This document shows, piece by piece, positions 1-6,357 of a DNA stretch of 7,650 nucleotides. The stretch's first letter is position 1. Every line of letters begins with the position of its first letter. Origin of the DNA: Altererythrobacter sp. (GTDB lineage: Bacteria > Pseudomonadota > Alphaproteobacteria > Sphingomonadales > Sphingomonadaceae); NCBI GenBank assembly GCA_011524425.1, contig WTKI01000354.1, forward strand, positions 1-7,650, in the 5' to 3' direction. The notes beneath the pieces were generated by a model. It worked only from the letters and a program-made list of their open reading frames with translations, was not told where the DNA came from and ran no database searches. Made by a program: the position numbers and the translations under genes.

Positions 1-273
1 TGTGAGCCAGTCTTCGTCGGGGAGCCGCTCTGCCTCTAATGGCGGAGCCTCCCCGTCGAAAAGTGCAGCAATGGCGCTCTTCTGAGCTGCACCCGGCTCT
101 GTCTCCATCCACGCTTCGAGCACCCAATCCTGTGGCTTGTCCTCGGCAACTTCGCGACCGGAAAGGACGATGTCGCCATCCCATTGGCCAAGCTCTTCTG
201 CCATTTCATGCGCGAGCAAAGCAGCCTGCACTTGAGGCTTGGGCGCATAGGCAGAGAGCTTCCAGCTGGTCAT
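1..273 (-). CDS. prmA: Ribosomal protein L11 methyltransferase PrmA, N-terminal part (cut by window edge)
   Basis: The first 91 codons of a minus-strand gene lie in the window; the rest is beyond position 1. The product starts MTSWKLSAYAPK and reaches an acidic/aromatic motif, PDEDWLT, at residues 85-91, which matches the end of the N-terminal substrate-recognition domain of PrmA. In known PrmA this domain binds ribosomal protein L11, and the C-terminal SAM-dependent domain (not visible here) trimethylates L11 in the cytoplasm. The ATG at 273 overlaps the TGA of the upstream beta-lactamase-like gene as ATGA (270-273). A purine-rich AGAGG lies about 13 nt upstream, too far to be a good ribosome binding site, so translational coupling is likely. 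The family is assigned by recognition of the N-terminal domain only. The usual full length is near 290-310 residues, so about a third is seen. Confidence 0.82.
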   Translation of the reverse strand, partial: MTSWKLSAYAPKPQVQAALLAHEMAEELGQWDGDIVLSGREVAEDKPQDWVLEAWMETEPGAAQKSAIAALFDGEAPPLEAERLPDEDWLT

Positions 274-1187
274 TCTGCGGGCTTGGCCTCTTTTGCGAGA
301 CGTTTGTCCAGGTCCGCCTGTTTCTTGGCAGCATAGGCTGTGCAGGGGGCTTGCATGCTTAGCAAGGTCCGTTCTTCGAGGTGCTTGAACAGCTGCGCAT
401 GCGAGGGATGCGGAGTAAGCAAAATATCGCAATCAAGGTCAGCGACGCGGGCAATGCCTTCGCGATAGGCTTGCACATATTCGGGATGATCGGAAAAGCG
501 ATAATCATCGCGGCTGACAGGCGAAAGACTGTCCGCGTAAACGATGGTGCGACAGTCTTGGTCTTCACAGCTTTCCCACTGCCATGAAGTCGCGCCTGGC
601 GTATGTCCCGGCGTCGCATAAGCCCGTGCGAAGGCAGAGCCAACGCCCATGCCTTGTCCATCTTCCATCACATAGTCCACCCGAACCGGAGCGAAAGGCT
701 CATGCATTTCATGCTGCGGATCTGCCGGGTCGGAATTCCCGGTTCTCATGGCCTGTGCGCCGCCTTCCAGAGACACAAATGTGGCGGCGTTCAAACCTTG
801 CAAATAGGCCATGCCGCCCACATGATCGAAGTGTTCGTGGCTGTAGCTGGCGAGCACAATGTCCGACTGGTCGAAACCCAGACGCGCGATATTGGCTTCT
901 ACGATCCGCGCGCCCGCTTCTGTGCCGCTGTCCAAAAGGACGTGTCCTTCCTCGTCGGTGATGAGGATCGCAGCGATCCCGCAAGTGCCAACATAATAGG
1001 TATTGCCATACACCTTGAAGGGCGGGGCAGGCTTGTCCCACTCGTCCCATGGTTTGCAGGTGTCGAGGAAGGCTTGCTGGTCAGCGGGCAGACCTTGTTT
1101 CGATTGCGTACTCTCCTCAGCCGCAGCGGGGATGCACCCTGCACAAGCCAGCGAACATGCTGCGAGCAGACCAGTTCTACCGAACAT
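270..1187 (-). CDS. Subclass B3 metallo-beta-lactamase fold hydrolase with export signal
   Basis: A zinc hydrolase of the metallo-beta-lactamase superfamily. Counting from the longer possible start (ATG at 1199, 309 residues), the zinc motif HEHFDH gives H121, H123, D125 and H126. GHTPG gives H199 and TPHPSH gives H264, the complete ligand set of a B3 enzyme. The stretch YADSLSP, with Ser where B1 enzymes have the zinc-binding Cys, and a cysteine pair (C257, C286) placed like the B3 disulfide, also support B3. The N terminus is a short basic segment plus a hydrophobic, Cys-rich stretch ending CAGC then IPAAAEE. It is an export signal, either Sec type I or an atypical lipoprotein signal. I prefer the ATG at 1187 (305 residues): it keeps a normal signal peptide, has a GGGGCGAG stretch just upstream, and cuts the overlap with the SDR gene from 23 to 11 bp. 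B3 enzymes hydrolyse beta-lactams in the periplasm, but environmental homologues can have other substrates, so resistance is not proven. Confidence 0.88.
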   Translation of the reverse strand: MFGRTGLLAACSLACAGCIPAAAEESTQSKQGLPADQQAFLDTCKPWDEWDKPAPPFKVYGNTYYVGTCGIAAILITDEEGHVLLDSGTEAGARIVEANIARLGFDQSDIVLASYSHEHFDHVGGMAYLQGLNAATFVSLEGGAQAMRTGNSDPADPQHEMHEPFAPVRVDYVMEDGQGMGVGSAFARAYATPGHTPGATSWQWESCEDQDCRTIVYADSLSPVSRDDYRFSDHPEYVQAYREGIARVADLDCDILLTPHPSHAQLFKHLEERTLLSMQAPCTAYAAKKQADLDKRLAKEAKPAE

Positions 1188-1887
1188 AGCTCGCCCCATT
1201 CGCGTCGATCACTGCGCCTGTCATGCTGGCTGGCGCATCCAGCGCGCAGAACGCGATTACCGCTGCGATCTCGTCTGGCTCAGCGACGCGGCCTAGAGGA
1301 ATGTCGCGCAGTACATCATCGCCGCCCCGGCTCGCGAGATAGTCACCCGCCATCGCGGTGTCCGTAAAACCGGGAGTGACAGCAAAGCTCAAAATCCCGC
1401 GATCCGCATAAGCCCGCGCAATCGTTTTATGCAAAGCGACCATGCCGCCTTTTGCCGCTGCGTAGTGCCAATGGTCCGGGCTGTCCCCGCGATAGGCTGC
1501 GCGGCTGGCCACATGCACGATGCGGCCCTCTCGCCCCGTTTCGATCCAATGTTTGATCGCGTAGCGCGTCAATTGCGCAGCGGCGGTTAGATTGATCCGC
1601 AAAGTGTCTTCCCACCTATCAAGCCAATCTATGTCAGAGCCATGCAAGGGGTTCGCTTCAAACAGGCCTGCATTGTTGATCAGGACGTCAATCCGTCCGC
1701 CAGACTGTGCAAGCGCTTCTTCCCACAAAAACTGCGGCGCAGACGGCTGCGTAAAGTCCGCACCGATTGCATCTCCGCGGCCCGCACTGCTTGCATGGCC
1801 GATCACTTTGGCGCCGCGTTGGCTCAGCATTGTGTGCGTAGCAGCGCCGATTCCCCGGCTCGATCCAGTCAAGAGTATTGCAGACAT
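1177..1887 (-). CDS. Short-chain dehydrogenase/reductase (classical SDR, FabG-like)
   Basis: A cytosolic NAD(P)-dependent oxidoreductase of 236 residues with a complete classical SDR layout. The cofactor motif TGSSRGIG is at residues 7-14, NNAG at 71-74, the tetrad Asn at N99, the catalytic Ser at S128, and YAAAK at 142-146 gives the catalytic Tyr and Lys. The Ser-Tyr distance is 14 residues, one more than in FabG. The C terminus has the usual GxxxxxxGG-like end in degenerate form (GAVIDANGASYV). The frame is open further upstream, to an ATG at 1956, but the ATG at 1887 was chosen because the beta1 strand starts immediately after it and AGGTG lies 6-10 nt upstream. It appears to be the first gene of the minus-strand run and overlaps the beta-lactamase-like gene at its 3' end. 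The substrate cannot be told from sequence. The family includes 3-oxoacyl-ACP reductases and many sugar, steroid and alcohol dehydrogenases. Confidence 0.87.
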   Translation of the reverse strand: MSAILLTGSSRGIGAATHTMLSQRGAKVIGHASSAGRGDAIGADFTQPSAPQFLWEEALAQSGGRIDVLINNAGLFEANPLHGSDIDWLDRWEDTLRINLTAAAQLTRYAIKHWIETGREGRIVHVASRAAYRGDSPDHWHYAAAKGGMVALHKTIARAYADRGILSFAVTPGFTDTAMAGDYLASRGGDDVLRDIPLGRVAEPDEIAAVIAFCALDAPASMTGAVIDANGASYVR

Positions 1888-2018
1888 GCGAACACCTATC
1901 CAAAACTTTGCAGGTGGAGTCGAGCGATTGCACGCACTTGCCCGCTTGTTTCGCACGACACATTCGTTAAGGGAGAGCGAGCGTTCAGGGAGTAGCGCAG
2001 GAAATTTCGGGATTATTC
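1888..2018. promoter_or_regulatory. Divergent intergenic region between the SDR run and sdhCDA
   Basis: These 131 bp separate two divergently transcribed gene groups and should hold promoters for both. No convincing -35/-10 pair with 16-18 bp spacing is visible on either strand. On the minus side AGGTG is a good ribosome binding site for the SDR gene. On the plus side the purine tracts (AGGA near 1999-2002, CGGGA near 2007-2011) are weak or badly spaced for sdhC. The promoter role is inferred from gene orientation, not from motifs. Confidence 0.45.
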
Positions 2019-2399
2019 ATGGGTAACAGACCGCTTTCACCACATTTGCAAATCTGGAAATGGGGCCCGCATATGCTGGTTTCCATTCTCCACCGGATCA
2101 CCGGTGACGGAATGGCACTGGTCGGATTGTTTGTTCTGGTCTGGTGGCTGGGCGCAATTGCAAGCGGGCCTGCCTATTACGCGTTCTTCGCAGACATCAT
2201 GACGTCGCCTGTTGGTTATGTCATTCTGGTTGGGCTTAGCTGGGCGTTTTTCACCCATTTGATGAGCGGGCTGCGCCACTTCGTGCTGGATATCGGCGCA
2301 GGATATGAACTTGATACCAACAGGGCCTGGTCCATCGCTTCGCCCATTATGGCTATCGCACTGACAGCGGGCTTCTGGGCCCTCATCCTCAATAAATAG
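2019..2399 (+). CDS. sdhC: Succinate dehydrogenase cytochrome b556 subunit (membrane anchor)
   Basis: One of the two membrane anchors of succinate dehydrogenase (complex II), which holds heme b and the ubiquinone site in the cytoplasmic membrane. The 126-residue length is normal. The N terminus has the family signature RPLSPHLQIWKW, then SILHRITG. S22 and R26 match the quinone-site Ser27 and Arg31 of E. coli SdhC. H80 in THLMSGLRH matches heme ligand His84. Three hydrophobic helices are visible at about 30-50, 64-86 and 103-124. The ATG at 2019 is chosen because the conserved N terminus begins right after it. The ribosome binding site is weak. sdhD starts 11 bp downstream, so the genes are co-transcribed. 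Identification is by family motifs and operon context. Confidence 0.95.
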   Translation: MGNRPLSPHLQIWKWGPHMLVSILHRITGDGMALVGLFVLVWWLGAIASGPAYYAFFADIMTSPVGYVILVGLSWAFFTHLMSGLRHFVLDIGAGYELDTNRAWSIASPIMAIALTAGFWALILNK

Positions 2400-2410
2400 G
2401 TCGAACAACA

Positions 2411-2797
2411 ATGGGTAACGGAACCTCCATCGGGAAGGTGCGCGGACTGGGTTCTGCGCATGAAGGCGCGCATCACTGGCTGGTGCAGCGCTTCACAGCT
2501 GTCGGAAATCTGGTGCTGATGCTGTGGCTGGTCGCAAGCATTATCCTGCTGCCTGATCTGAGCCACGCGACACTGTCCAAATGGCTTGCAGGACCAATCC
2601 CGTCTGTCGCGATGATCTTGCTGGTCGTCAGCACGTTCTGGCACGCGCGCCTTGGCCTGCAAGTGCTGATCGAAGACTATGTCCATGAAGCCGGCATGAA
2701 GTTCGGCCTGCTTACAGCGCTTAATCTGGCGATTATCGGCGGAGGCGCGTTTGCGGTGTTCAGTGTGGCCCGTCTTGCATTCGGAGGTGCTGCATAA
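2411..2797 (+). CDS. sdhD: Succinate dehydrogenase hydrophobic anchor subunit
   Basis: The second membrane anchor of complex II, 128 residues with three hydrophobic helices (about 30-48, 62-86 and 97-122). After a short cytoplasmic N terminus it has [11 protein letters not shown], typical of alphaproteobacterial SdhD. H78 in [15 protein letters not shown] aligns with the heme ligand His71 of E. coli SdhD. D89-Y90 align with Asp82-Tyr83, where Tyr83 contacts ubiquinone. An AGG lies 10 nt before the ATG. The TAA stop shares one base with the sdhA start (TAATG at 2795-2799), so sdhA translation is probably coupled to this gene. The overall length and motif order leave little doubt. Confidence 0.94.
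   Translation: MGNGTSIGKVRGLGSAHEGAHHWLVQRFTAVGNLVLMLWLVASIILLPDLSHATLSKWLAGPIPSVAMILLVVSTFWHARLGLQVLIEDYVHEAGMKFGLLTALNLAIIGGGAFAVFSVARLAFGGAA
2783..2787 (+). promoter_or_regulatory. Strong ribosome binding site for sdhA inside the sdhD end
   Basis: GGAGG, 9 nt before the sdhA ATG, lies within the last codons of sdhD. It is the strongest ribosome binding site in the sdh run and supports the ATG at 2797 as the sdhA start. Confidence 0.7.
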
Positions 2798-4620
2798 TGG
2801 TCGACACTTCAGCCTATAAGATTATCGACCATACTTATGACGTTGTGGTTGTGGGTGCCGGCGGTTCCGGCCTTCGGGCGACCATGGGCGCAGCAGAAGC
2901 AGGGCTTCGCACGGCCAACATCTCCAAGGTTTTCCCGACCCGCTCGCACACAGTGGCGGCGCAAGGCGGTATCGCAGCGAGCTTAGGCAACAACTCGCCC
3001 GATCACTGGTCATGGCACATGTATGACACAGTGAAGGGCGCTGACTGGCTGGGCGATCAGGACGCGATCGAATATCTCGCGCGCGAAGCGCCGCAAGCGG
3101 TTTACGAGCTGGAGCATGCGGGCGTCCCGTTCTCTCGCAATGAAGACGGCACGATTTACCAGCGCCCCTTTGGCGGCCACATGCAGAATATGGGTGAAGG
3201 CCCACCGGTACAGCGGACCTGTGCAGCTGCGGACCGTACGGGTCACGCAATGCTGCATGCGCTCTATCAGCAGAGCCTCAAATATGATGCGGACTTCTTC
3301 ATCGAGTATTTCGCGCTCGACCTGATCATGAGCGGTGAAGGCGCGGACCGCAAATGCGTTGGCGTGATCGCGATGTGCCTGGATGATGGCACGATCCACC
3401 GTTTCCGCGCACAATCTGTTGTGCTGGCAACCGGCGGTTATGGTCGGTGCTACTTCACTGCGACCTCTGCCCATACATGCACAGGCGATGGCGGGGGCAT
3501 GGTGCTGCGCGCTGGTTTGCCATTGCAGGATATGGAGTTCGTGCAATTCCACCCGACCGGCATTTACGGCGCGGGCGTGCTGATCACAGAGGGCGCGCGC
3601 GGCGAGGGCGGCTACCTCACTAATAGCGAAGGCGAACGCTTTATGGAGCGTTATGCCCCTTCTGCAAAAGACCTCGCATCACGCGATGTTGTCTCGCGTT
3701 CGATGGCACTGGAAATGCGCGAAGGGCGCGGCGTCGGTGCAGACGGGGACCACATCTTCCTGCACTTGGATCACATCGATCCCAAGGTTTTGGCAGAGCG
3801 GCTCCCCGGTATCACCGAAAGCGGCAAGATTTTCGCTGGCGTCGATCTGACGCGTGAACCTTTGCCCGTAACGCCGACGGTTCACTACAATATGGGCGGC
3901 ATCCCTTGTAACTATCATGGGCAGGTGGTGACGCTTGGCCCTGATGGCGATCCCGATCACGTTGTGCCGGGCCTTTATGCCGTAGGCGAAGCAGCCTGCG
4001 TGAGTGTCCATGGCGCGAACCGTTTGGGCTCAAACTCGCTGATCGATCTGGTCGTGTTTGGCCGTGCAACCGGCTTGCACCTTAAGGAAAACACGACCGC
4101 AGGTGCGAGCCAGCCAGAACTCGCTGCGGATAGCGCGGACATGGCGCTGGGCCGTCTTGACCACTTCCGCCATGCTGATGGCGGATCGCCAACGGCTGAA
4201 GTGCGCAAAGCGATGCAGCAAACCATGCAAGCGCATGCGGCTGTGTTCCGCGACAGCAAGCTGATGGCGGAAGGGGTTGAGAAGCTCACGACGATCAACA
4301 AGCGGATGGAAGACATCAAAGTCACTGACCGCTCGCTGATCTGGAACAGCGATCTGATCGAGACGCTGGAGCTTGATAACCTGATGGCACAGTCGGTTGT
4401 GACCATGGCGTCTGCGGAAAACCGCAAGGAAAGCCGCGGCGCGCATGCGCATGAGGACTTCCCGGATCGCAATGATGACGAATGGATGAAGCACACGATT
4501 GCTTGGTTCGAAGGCTGGGGCGGTAATGGCGGAGCGGTGAAGATCGACTACCGTCCGGTCCACGAATACACGCTGACGGACGATGCGGAATACATCAAGC
4601 CAAAGGCACGGGTGTATTGA
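2797..4620 (+). CDS. sdhA: Succinate dehydrogenase flavoprotein subunit
   Basis: The catalytic subunit of complex II, which oxidises succinate to fumarate in the TCA cycle and passes electrons via covalently bound FAD to the iron-sulfur subunit, at the inner face of the membrane. It is 607 residues, normal for alphaproteobacteria. The dinucleotide-binding GAGGSG is at residues 20-25. H51 in [11 protein letters not shown] is the FAD-linked histidine. Active-site residues aligned to E. coli SdhA are H252 (FHPTG), R296 (SRDVVSR), H363 (HYNMGG) and the Arg of [10 protein letters not shown] (R409). EGARGEGG and the C-terminal helical domain with [11 protein letters not shown] are also present, and the protein ends at a normal C terminus. 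I see no frameshift or missing key residue. The start overlaps the sdhD stop by one base. The usual partner sdhB does not follow; a different gene starts 23 bp downstream. Confidence 0.98.
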   Translation: MVDTSAYKIIDHTYDVVVVGAGGSGLRATMGAAEAGLRTANISKVFPTRSHTVAAQGGIAASLGNNSPDHWSWHMYDTVKGADWLGDQDAIEYLAREAPQAVYELEHAGVPFSRNEDGTIYQRPFGGHMQNMGEGPPVQRTCAAADRTGHAMLHALYQQSLKYDADFFIEYFALDLIMSGEGADRKCVGVIAMCLDDGTIHRFRAQSVVLATGGYGRCYFTATSAHTCTGDGGGMVLRAGLPLQDMEFVQFHPTGIYGAGVLITEGARGEGGYLTNSEGERFMERYAPSAKDLASRDVVSRSMALEMREGRGVGADGDHIFLHLDHIDPKVLAERLPGITESGKIFAGVDLTREPLPVTPTVHYNMGGIPCNYHGQVVTLGPDGDPDHVVPGLYAVGEAACVSVHGANRLGSNSLIDLVVFGRATGLHLKENTTAGASQPELAADSADMALGRLDHFRHADGGSPTAEVRKAMQQTMQAHAAVFRDSKLMAEGVEKLTTINKRMEDIKVTDRSLIWNSDLIETLELDNLMAQSVVTMASAENRKESRGAHAHEDFPDRNDDEWMKHTIAWFEGWGGNGGAVKIDYRPVHEYTLTDDAEYIKPKARVY

Positions 4621-4643
4621 GCTAGAGTTCGCAGAATGCTGGC

Positions 4644-5210
4644 ATGAAACCTGTATTTGTTGCGAAATTTTCTAGACTTCGCTTGCTTGGCCTGTCCCTT
4701 CTAGGCATCGGATTTGTTGTTTTATCCTTGGTCTTGCTGGGCTTGATTGGCCAAGAATATACCGTCAGCGAACCAACTATAGTCGGCCAAGCAATTGGTC
4801 ATCTTGCTCTTGTCCTGTTTGGCGGCCTAACACTGCGATACATAAGTCAAGCGCTGATTGGTGGTGACGCAATACGCATTGATGCCGATGGGATACTGGA
4901 TCGCGCGATTTCTAAAGAGGTGATCCCGTGGGAATATGTTGCCAGCATCGAGATTTGGAGCGGTGGCCGTTCAATCTTATTTGGCCTTGCAAGGATAAAT
5001 TTTCCAAGATCAATTCTTTACGATGTTTCAAAGGATTTTGATCTCCACCAGTCGCTCTGGCAGAAATGGCTGCGCGGGTGGAACGTGATGTTGGTGAGGC
5101 ATTCGCATACTCTGCAGCATCGTGCTACTGATCGAAAGCTTTGCGAGTTAGTGGATGCAATCATCGAATTTGCGCCAGCGCGCTTGGAGGCAAAACGCTT
5201 GCTTGGCTGA
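4644..5210 (+). CDS. Two-helix membrane protein with soluble, possibly PH-like C-terminal domain; function unknown
   Basis: I do not recognise this 188-residue protein with certainty. Two hydrophobic segments are visible (about 13-36 and 46-64), preceded by a basic N terminus. A soluble domain of about 115 residues follows. It contains the pattern IRIDADGILDRAI, then IPWEYVASIEIW, i.e. a strand, a turn with DGI, then a strand with a Trp. This resembles bacterial PH-like domains of the STM3941 type, where two membrane helices precede such a domain; that similarity is a judgement by eye. Base composition differs from its neighbours: positions 4981-5040 are about 33% GC against about 58% in the sdhA stretch 3601-3660, with AT-rich codons. 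That suggests acquisition or a poorly expressed lineage-specific gene. It starts 23 bp after sdhA with no terminator between, so read-through from the sdh promoter is likely. No good ribosome binding site is seen. Confidence 0.75.
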   Translation: MKPVFVAKFSRLRLLGLSLLGIGFVVLSLVLLGLIGQEYTVSEPTIVGQAIGHLALVLFGGLTLRYISQALIGGDAIRIDADGILDRAISKEVIPWEYVASIEIWSGGRSILFGLARINFPRSILYDVSKDFDLHQSLWQKWLRGWNVMLVRHSHTLQHRATDRKLCELVDAIIEFAPARLEAKRLLG

Positions 5211-5348
5211 GCAGGTTTACAGCGCCTTTCTACATGATACTCGTTTTCTTTGCCTCATTCGACTAGCTTAGGTCGAACAGAATTCTGGATTGTGACCAAG
5301 CAATACTCCACTTGACCGTGCATAATCCTCCCGCCAATCTCACGCTCA
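5211..5348. other. Intergenic region before the C13 peptidase gene
   Basis: 138 bp without a gene. It holds a T-rich stretch (5243-5251) and two adjacent inverted repeats (5258-5287, listed separately). There is no clear -35/-10 pair. TTGACC (5312-5317) and CATAAT (5321-5326) resemble promoter elements but are only 3 bp apart and cannot work together. A promoter for the peptidase gene is expected here but not identified. Confidence 0.5.
5258..5287. repeat. Two adjacent inverted repeats: 6-bp-stem hairpin plus a 10-bp palindrome
   Basis: TTCGAC (5258-5263) is the perfect complement of GTCGAA (5272-5277) across an 8-nt loop, and the stem can be lengthened by two pairs with one bulged G. It is followed at once by the perfect palindrome CAGAATTCTG (5278-5287). 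It lies 48 bp after the stop of the AT-rich membrane protein gene. There is no T-tract after it on either strand, so it is not a standard intrinsic terminator. A weak terminator, an RNA-stability hairpin or a regulator-binding site are all possible. Confidence 0.4.
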
Positions 5349-6341
5349 ATGACAGGGCTCCGCACATTTTCGGTTACCGCTGCATGTCTTGCTGCGGTTC
5401 TTGCCACTTCATCGCTCGCACAGGATGCACCTGAACCGGTCCAGCCGCCTGCGCATACTGAGCCGTGGCCGGGCCTTGCCTCTGGCAATACACAAGGTGA
5501 GCGCGCGCGCAGCATTTCTCTCGGTCCGGAGTTGGAGCGCGGTGTTTCGCCGCAAGAACTTCTGCGCGAGCAGCGCCGTCTGGATGCTGCGCTCGGCAGC
5601 CTCGCGCCTCAGCAAGCGGGTGAGGTCGATGCCTTCGTCGTCACCATCGCGCTGGATAGCGATCCGGTGTTTGCACGCGAAGCCCGCGAAGCCGGCAAGG
5701 TGCTGGGCCGGCGCTACAATGCTGAAGATCGCACGATTGTCCTGGCTGGTCCTGACGGGCGAAGCGCTGGCCTTCCCAAGGGTTCGATCCGCGCATTGAT
5801 GATGACGCTTGCCAGCATTGCAGAGAAAATGGACACGGATGAAGACGTGCTGGTGCTCTACACCACCAGCCACGGCCTGCCGCAGGGCTTGGCCTATCAC
5901 TACGGCAATACGGGCTATGGTATTCTCTCGCCGCACCGGATGCGCGATACCCTGCGCGATCTTGGGTTCAAGCGACGCATTCTGATTATCAGCGCGTGTT
6001 ATTCCGGCGTTTTCGTGCCGTTTCTTGCTTCGCCTGACGGGGCTGTGCTGACCGCAGCGAGATCGGACCGCACAAGCTTTGGTTGCCGGGCAGAGAATGA
6101 CTGGACCTTTTATGGCGATGCTCTGATCAACAATGCTCTGCGCAAACCGCAAGGCATCGAAGCCGCAGCCAAAGAAGCGCGCAATGCGATTGCGGGATGG
6201 GAGCGTGCCGCGCGGGTCACGCCATCGCAGCCTCAAACCTCGATTGGCAATTCGGCAAAGGAATGGCTGATCCCGCTTGAGGCCGACATCCCGCGCGAGA
6301 CGACGCAGCCGGTTGGTCGCCCTTCGTTTCAGCCCCGATAG
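5349..6341 (+). CDS. Exported C13 family (legumain-like, caspase clan) cysteine peptidase
   Basis: A 330-residue protein with an N-terminal signal peptide (hydrophobic 6-24, probable cleavage after SSLA, before QDAPEP) and a Pro-rich, Ser/Gly-rich linker to about residue 60. The peptidase-like domain spans about 90-285. A strand with VLVLYTTSHG places the catalytic His at H175. A second strand with RILIISACYSG places the catalytic Cys at C217. These two blocks, about 42 residues apart, are the signature of family C13 in clan CD. Other family-like blocks are RTIVLAG (128-134) and VLTAARSDRTSFGC (233-246). C13 includes legumain and GPI8, which cleave after Asn or transfer peptides; the bacterial members are largely uncharacterised. 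Expected location is the periplasm or outer envelope. The ATG at 5349 is the only usable start before an in-frame TGA upstream and is followed by a proper signal peptide, but no ribosome binding site is visible. The stop abuts the stop of the convergent gene. Confidence 0.86.
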   Translation: MTGLRTFSVTAACLAAVLATSSLAQDAPEPVQPPAHTEPWPGLASGNTQGERARSISLGPELERGVSPQELLREQRRLDAALGSLAPQQAGEVDAFVVTIALDSDPVFAREAREAGKVLGRRYNAEDRTIVLAGPDGRSAGLPKGSIRALMMTLASIAEKMDTDEDVLVLYTTSHGLPQGLAYHYGNTGYGILSPHRMRDTLRDLGFKRRILIISACYSGVFVPFLASPDGAVLTAARSDRTSFGCRAENDWTFYGDALINNALRKPQGIEAAAKEARNAIAGWERAARVTPSQPQTSIGNSAKEWLIPLEADIPRETTQPVGRPSFQPR

Positions 6342-6357
6342 CTATTCGGCGGGCTGA
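6329..6357. terminator. Possible bidirectional hairpin formed by the ends of two convergent genes
   Basis: TCAGCCC (6329-6335) pairs perfectly with GGGCTGA (6351-6357) across 15 nt. The loop contains the palindrome ATAGCTAT (6338-6345), in which the two stop codons sit back to back (TAG at 6339-6341, CTA at 6342-6344). There is no T-tract on either side, so a classical intrinsic terminator is not shown. Since there is no intergenic space, this hairpin is the only visible candidate for separating the two transcripts. Confidence 0.35.

Noticed and set aside
603..1367. Plus-strand open frame of 254 codons opposite the beta-lactamase-like and SDR genes
   Set aside because: It spans the overlap of two well-supported minus-strand genes and its translation is low-quality and Arg-rich, so it is not a gene.
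1..1887. Mobile resistance cassette around the metallo-beta-lactamase gene
   Set aside because: There is no integrase, transposase, inverted repeat or composition shift nearby, and the gene overlaps housekeeping-type neighbours, which points to a resident chromosomal gene.
1888..1956. Longer N terminus for the SDR protein starting at ATG 1956
   Set aside because: The extra 23 residues are not SDR-like, and the downstream ATG at 1887 has AGGTG at good spacing and leads straight into the first beta strand.
3010..4563. Several minus-strand open frames of 110-180 codons opposite sdhA
   Set aside because: They are shadows of the strongly conserved sdhA coding sequence, overlap each other and show no family motifs.
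5312..5326. TTGACC and CATAAT as a promoter for the C13 peptidase gene
   Set aside because: The elements are 3 bp apart instead of 16-18 bp, so they cannot form one promoter. No other -35 hexamer fits the CATAAT.
5409..6236. Long minus-strand open frame (275 codons) opposite the C13 peptidase gene
   Set aside because: Its translation shows no recognisable domain and is Arg/Ala/His-rich as expected of a shadow frame. The plus-strand frame has a signal peptide and a catalytic dyad.
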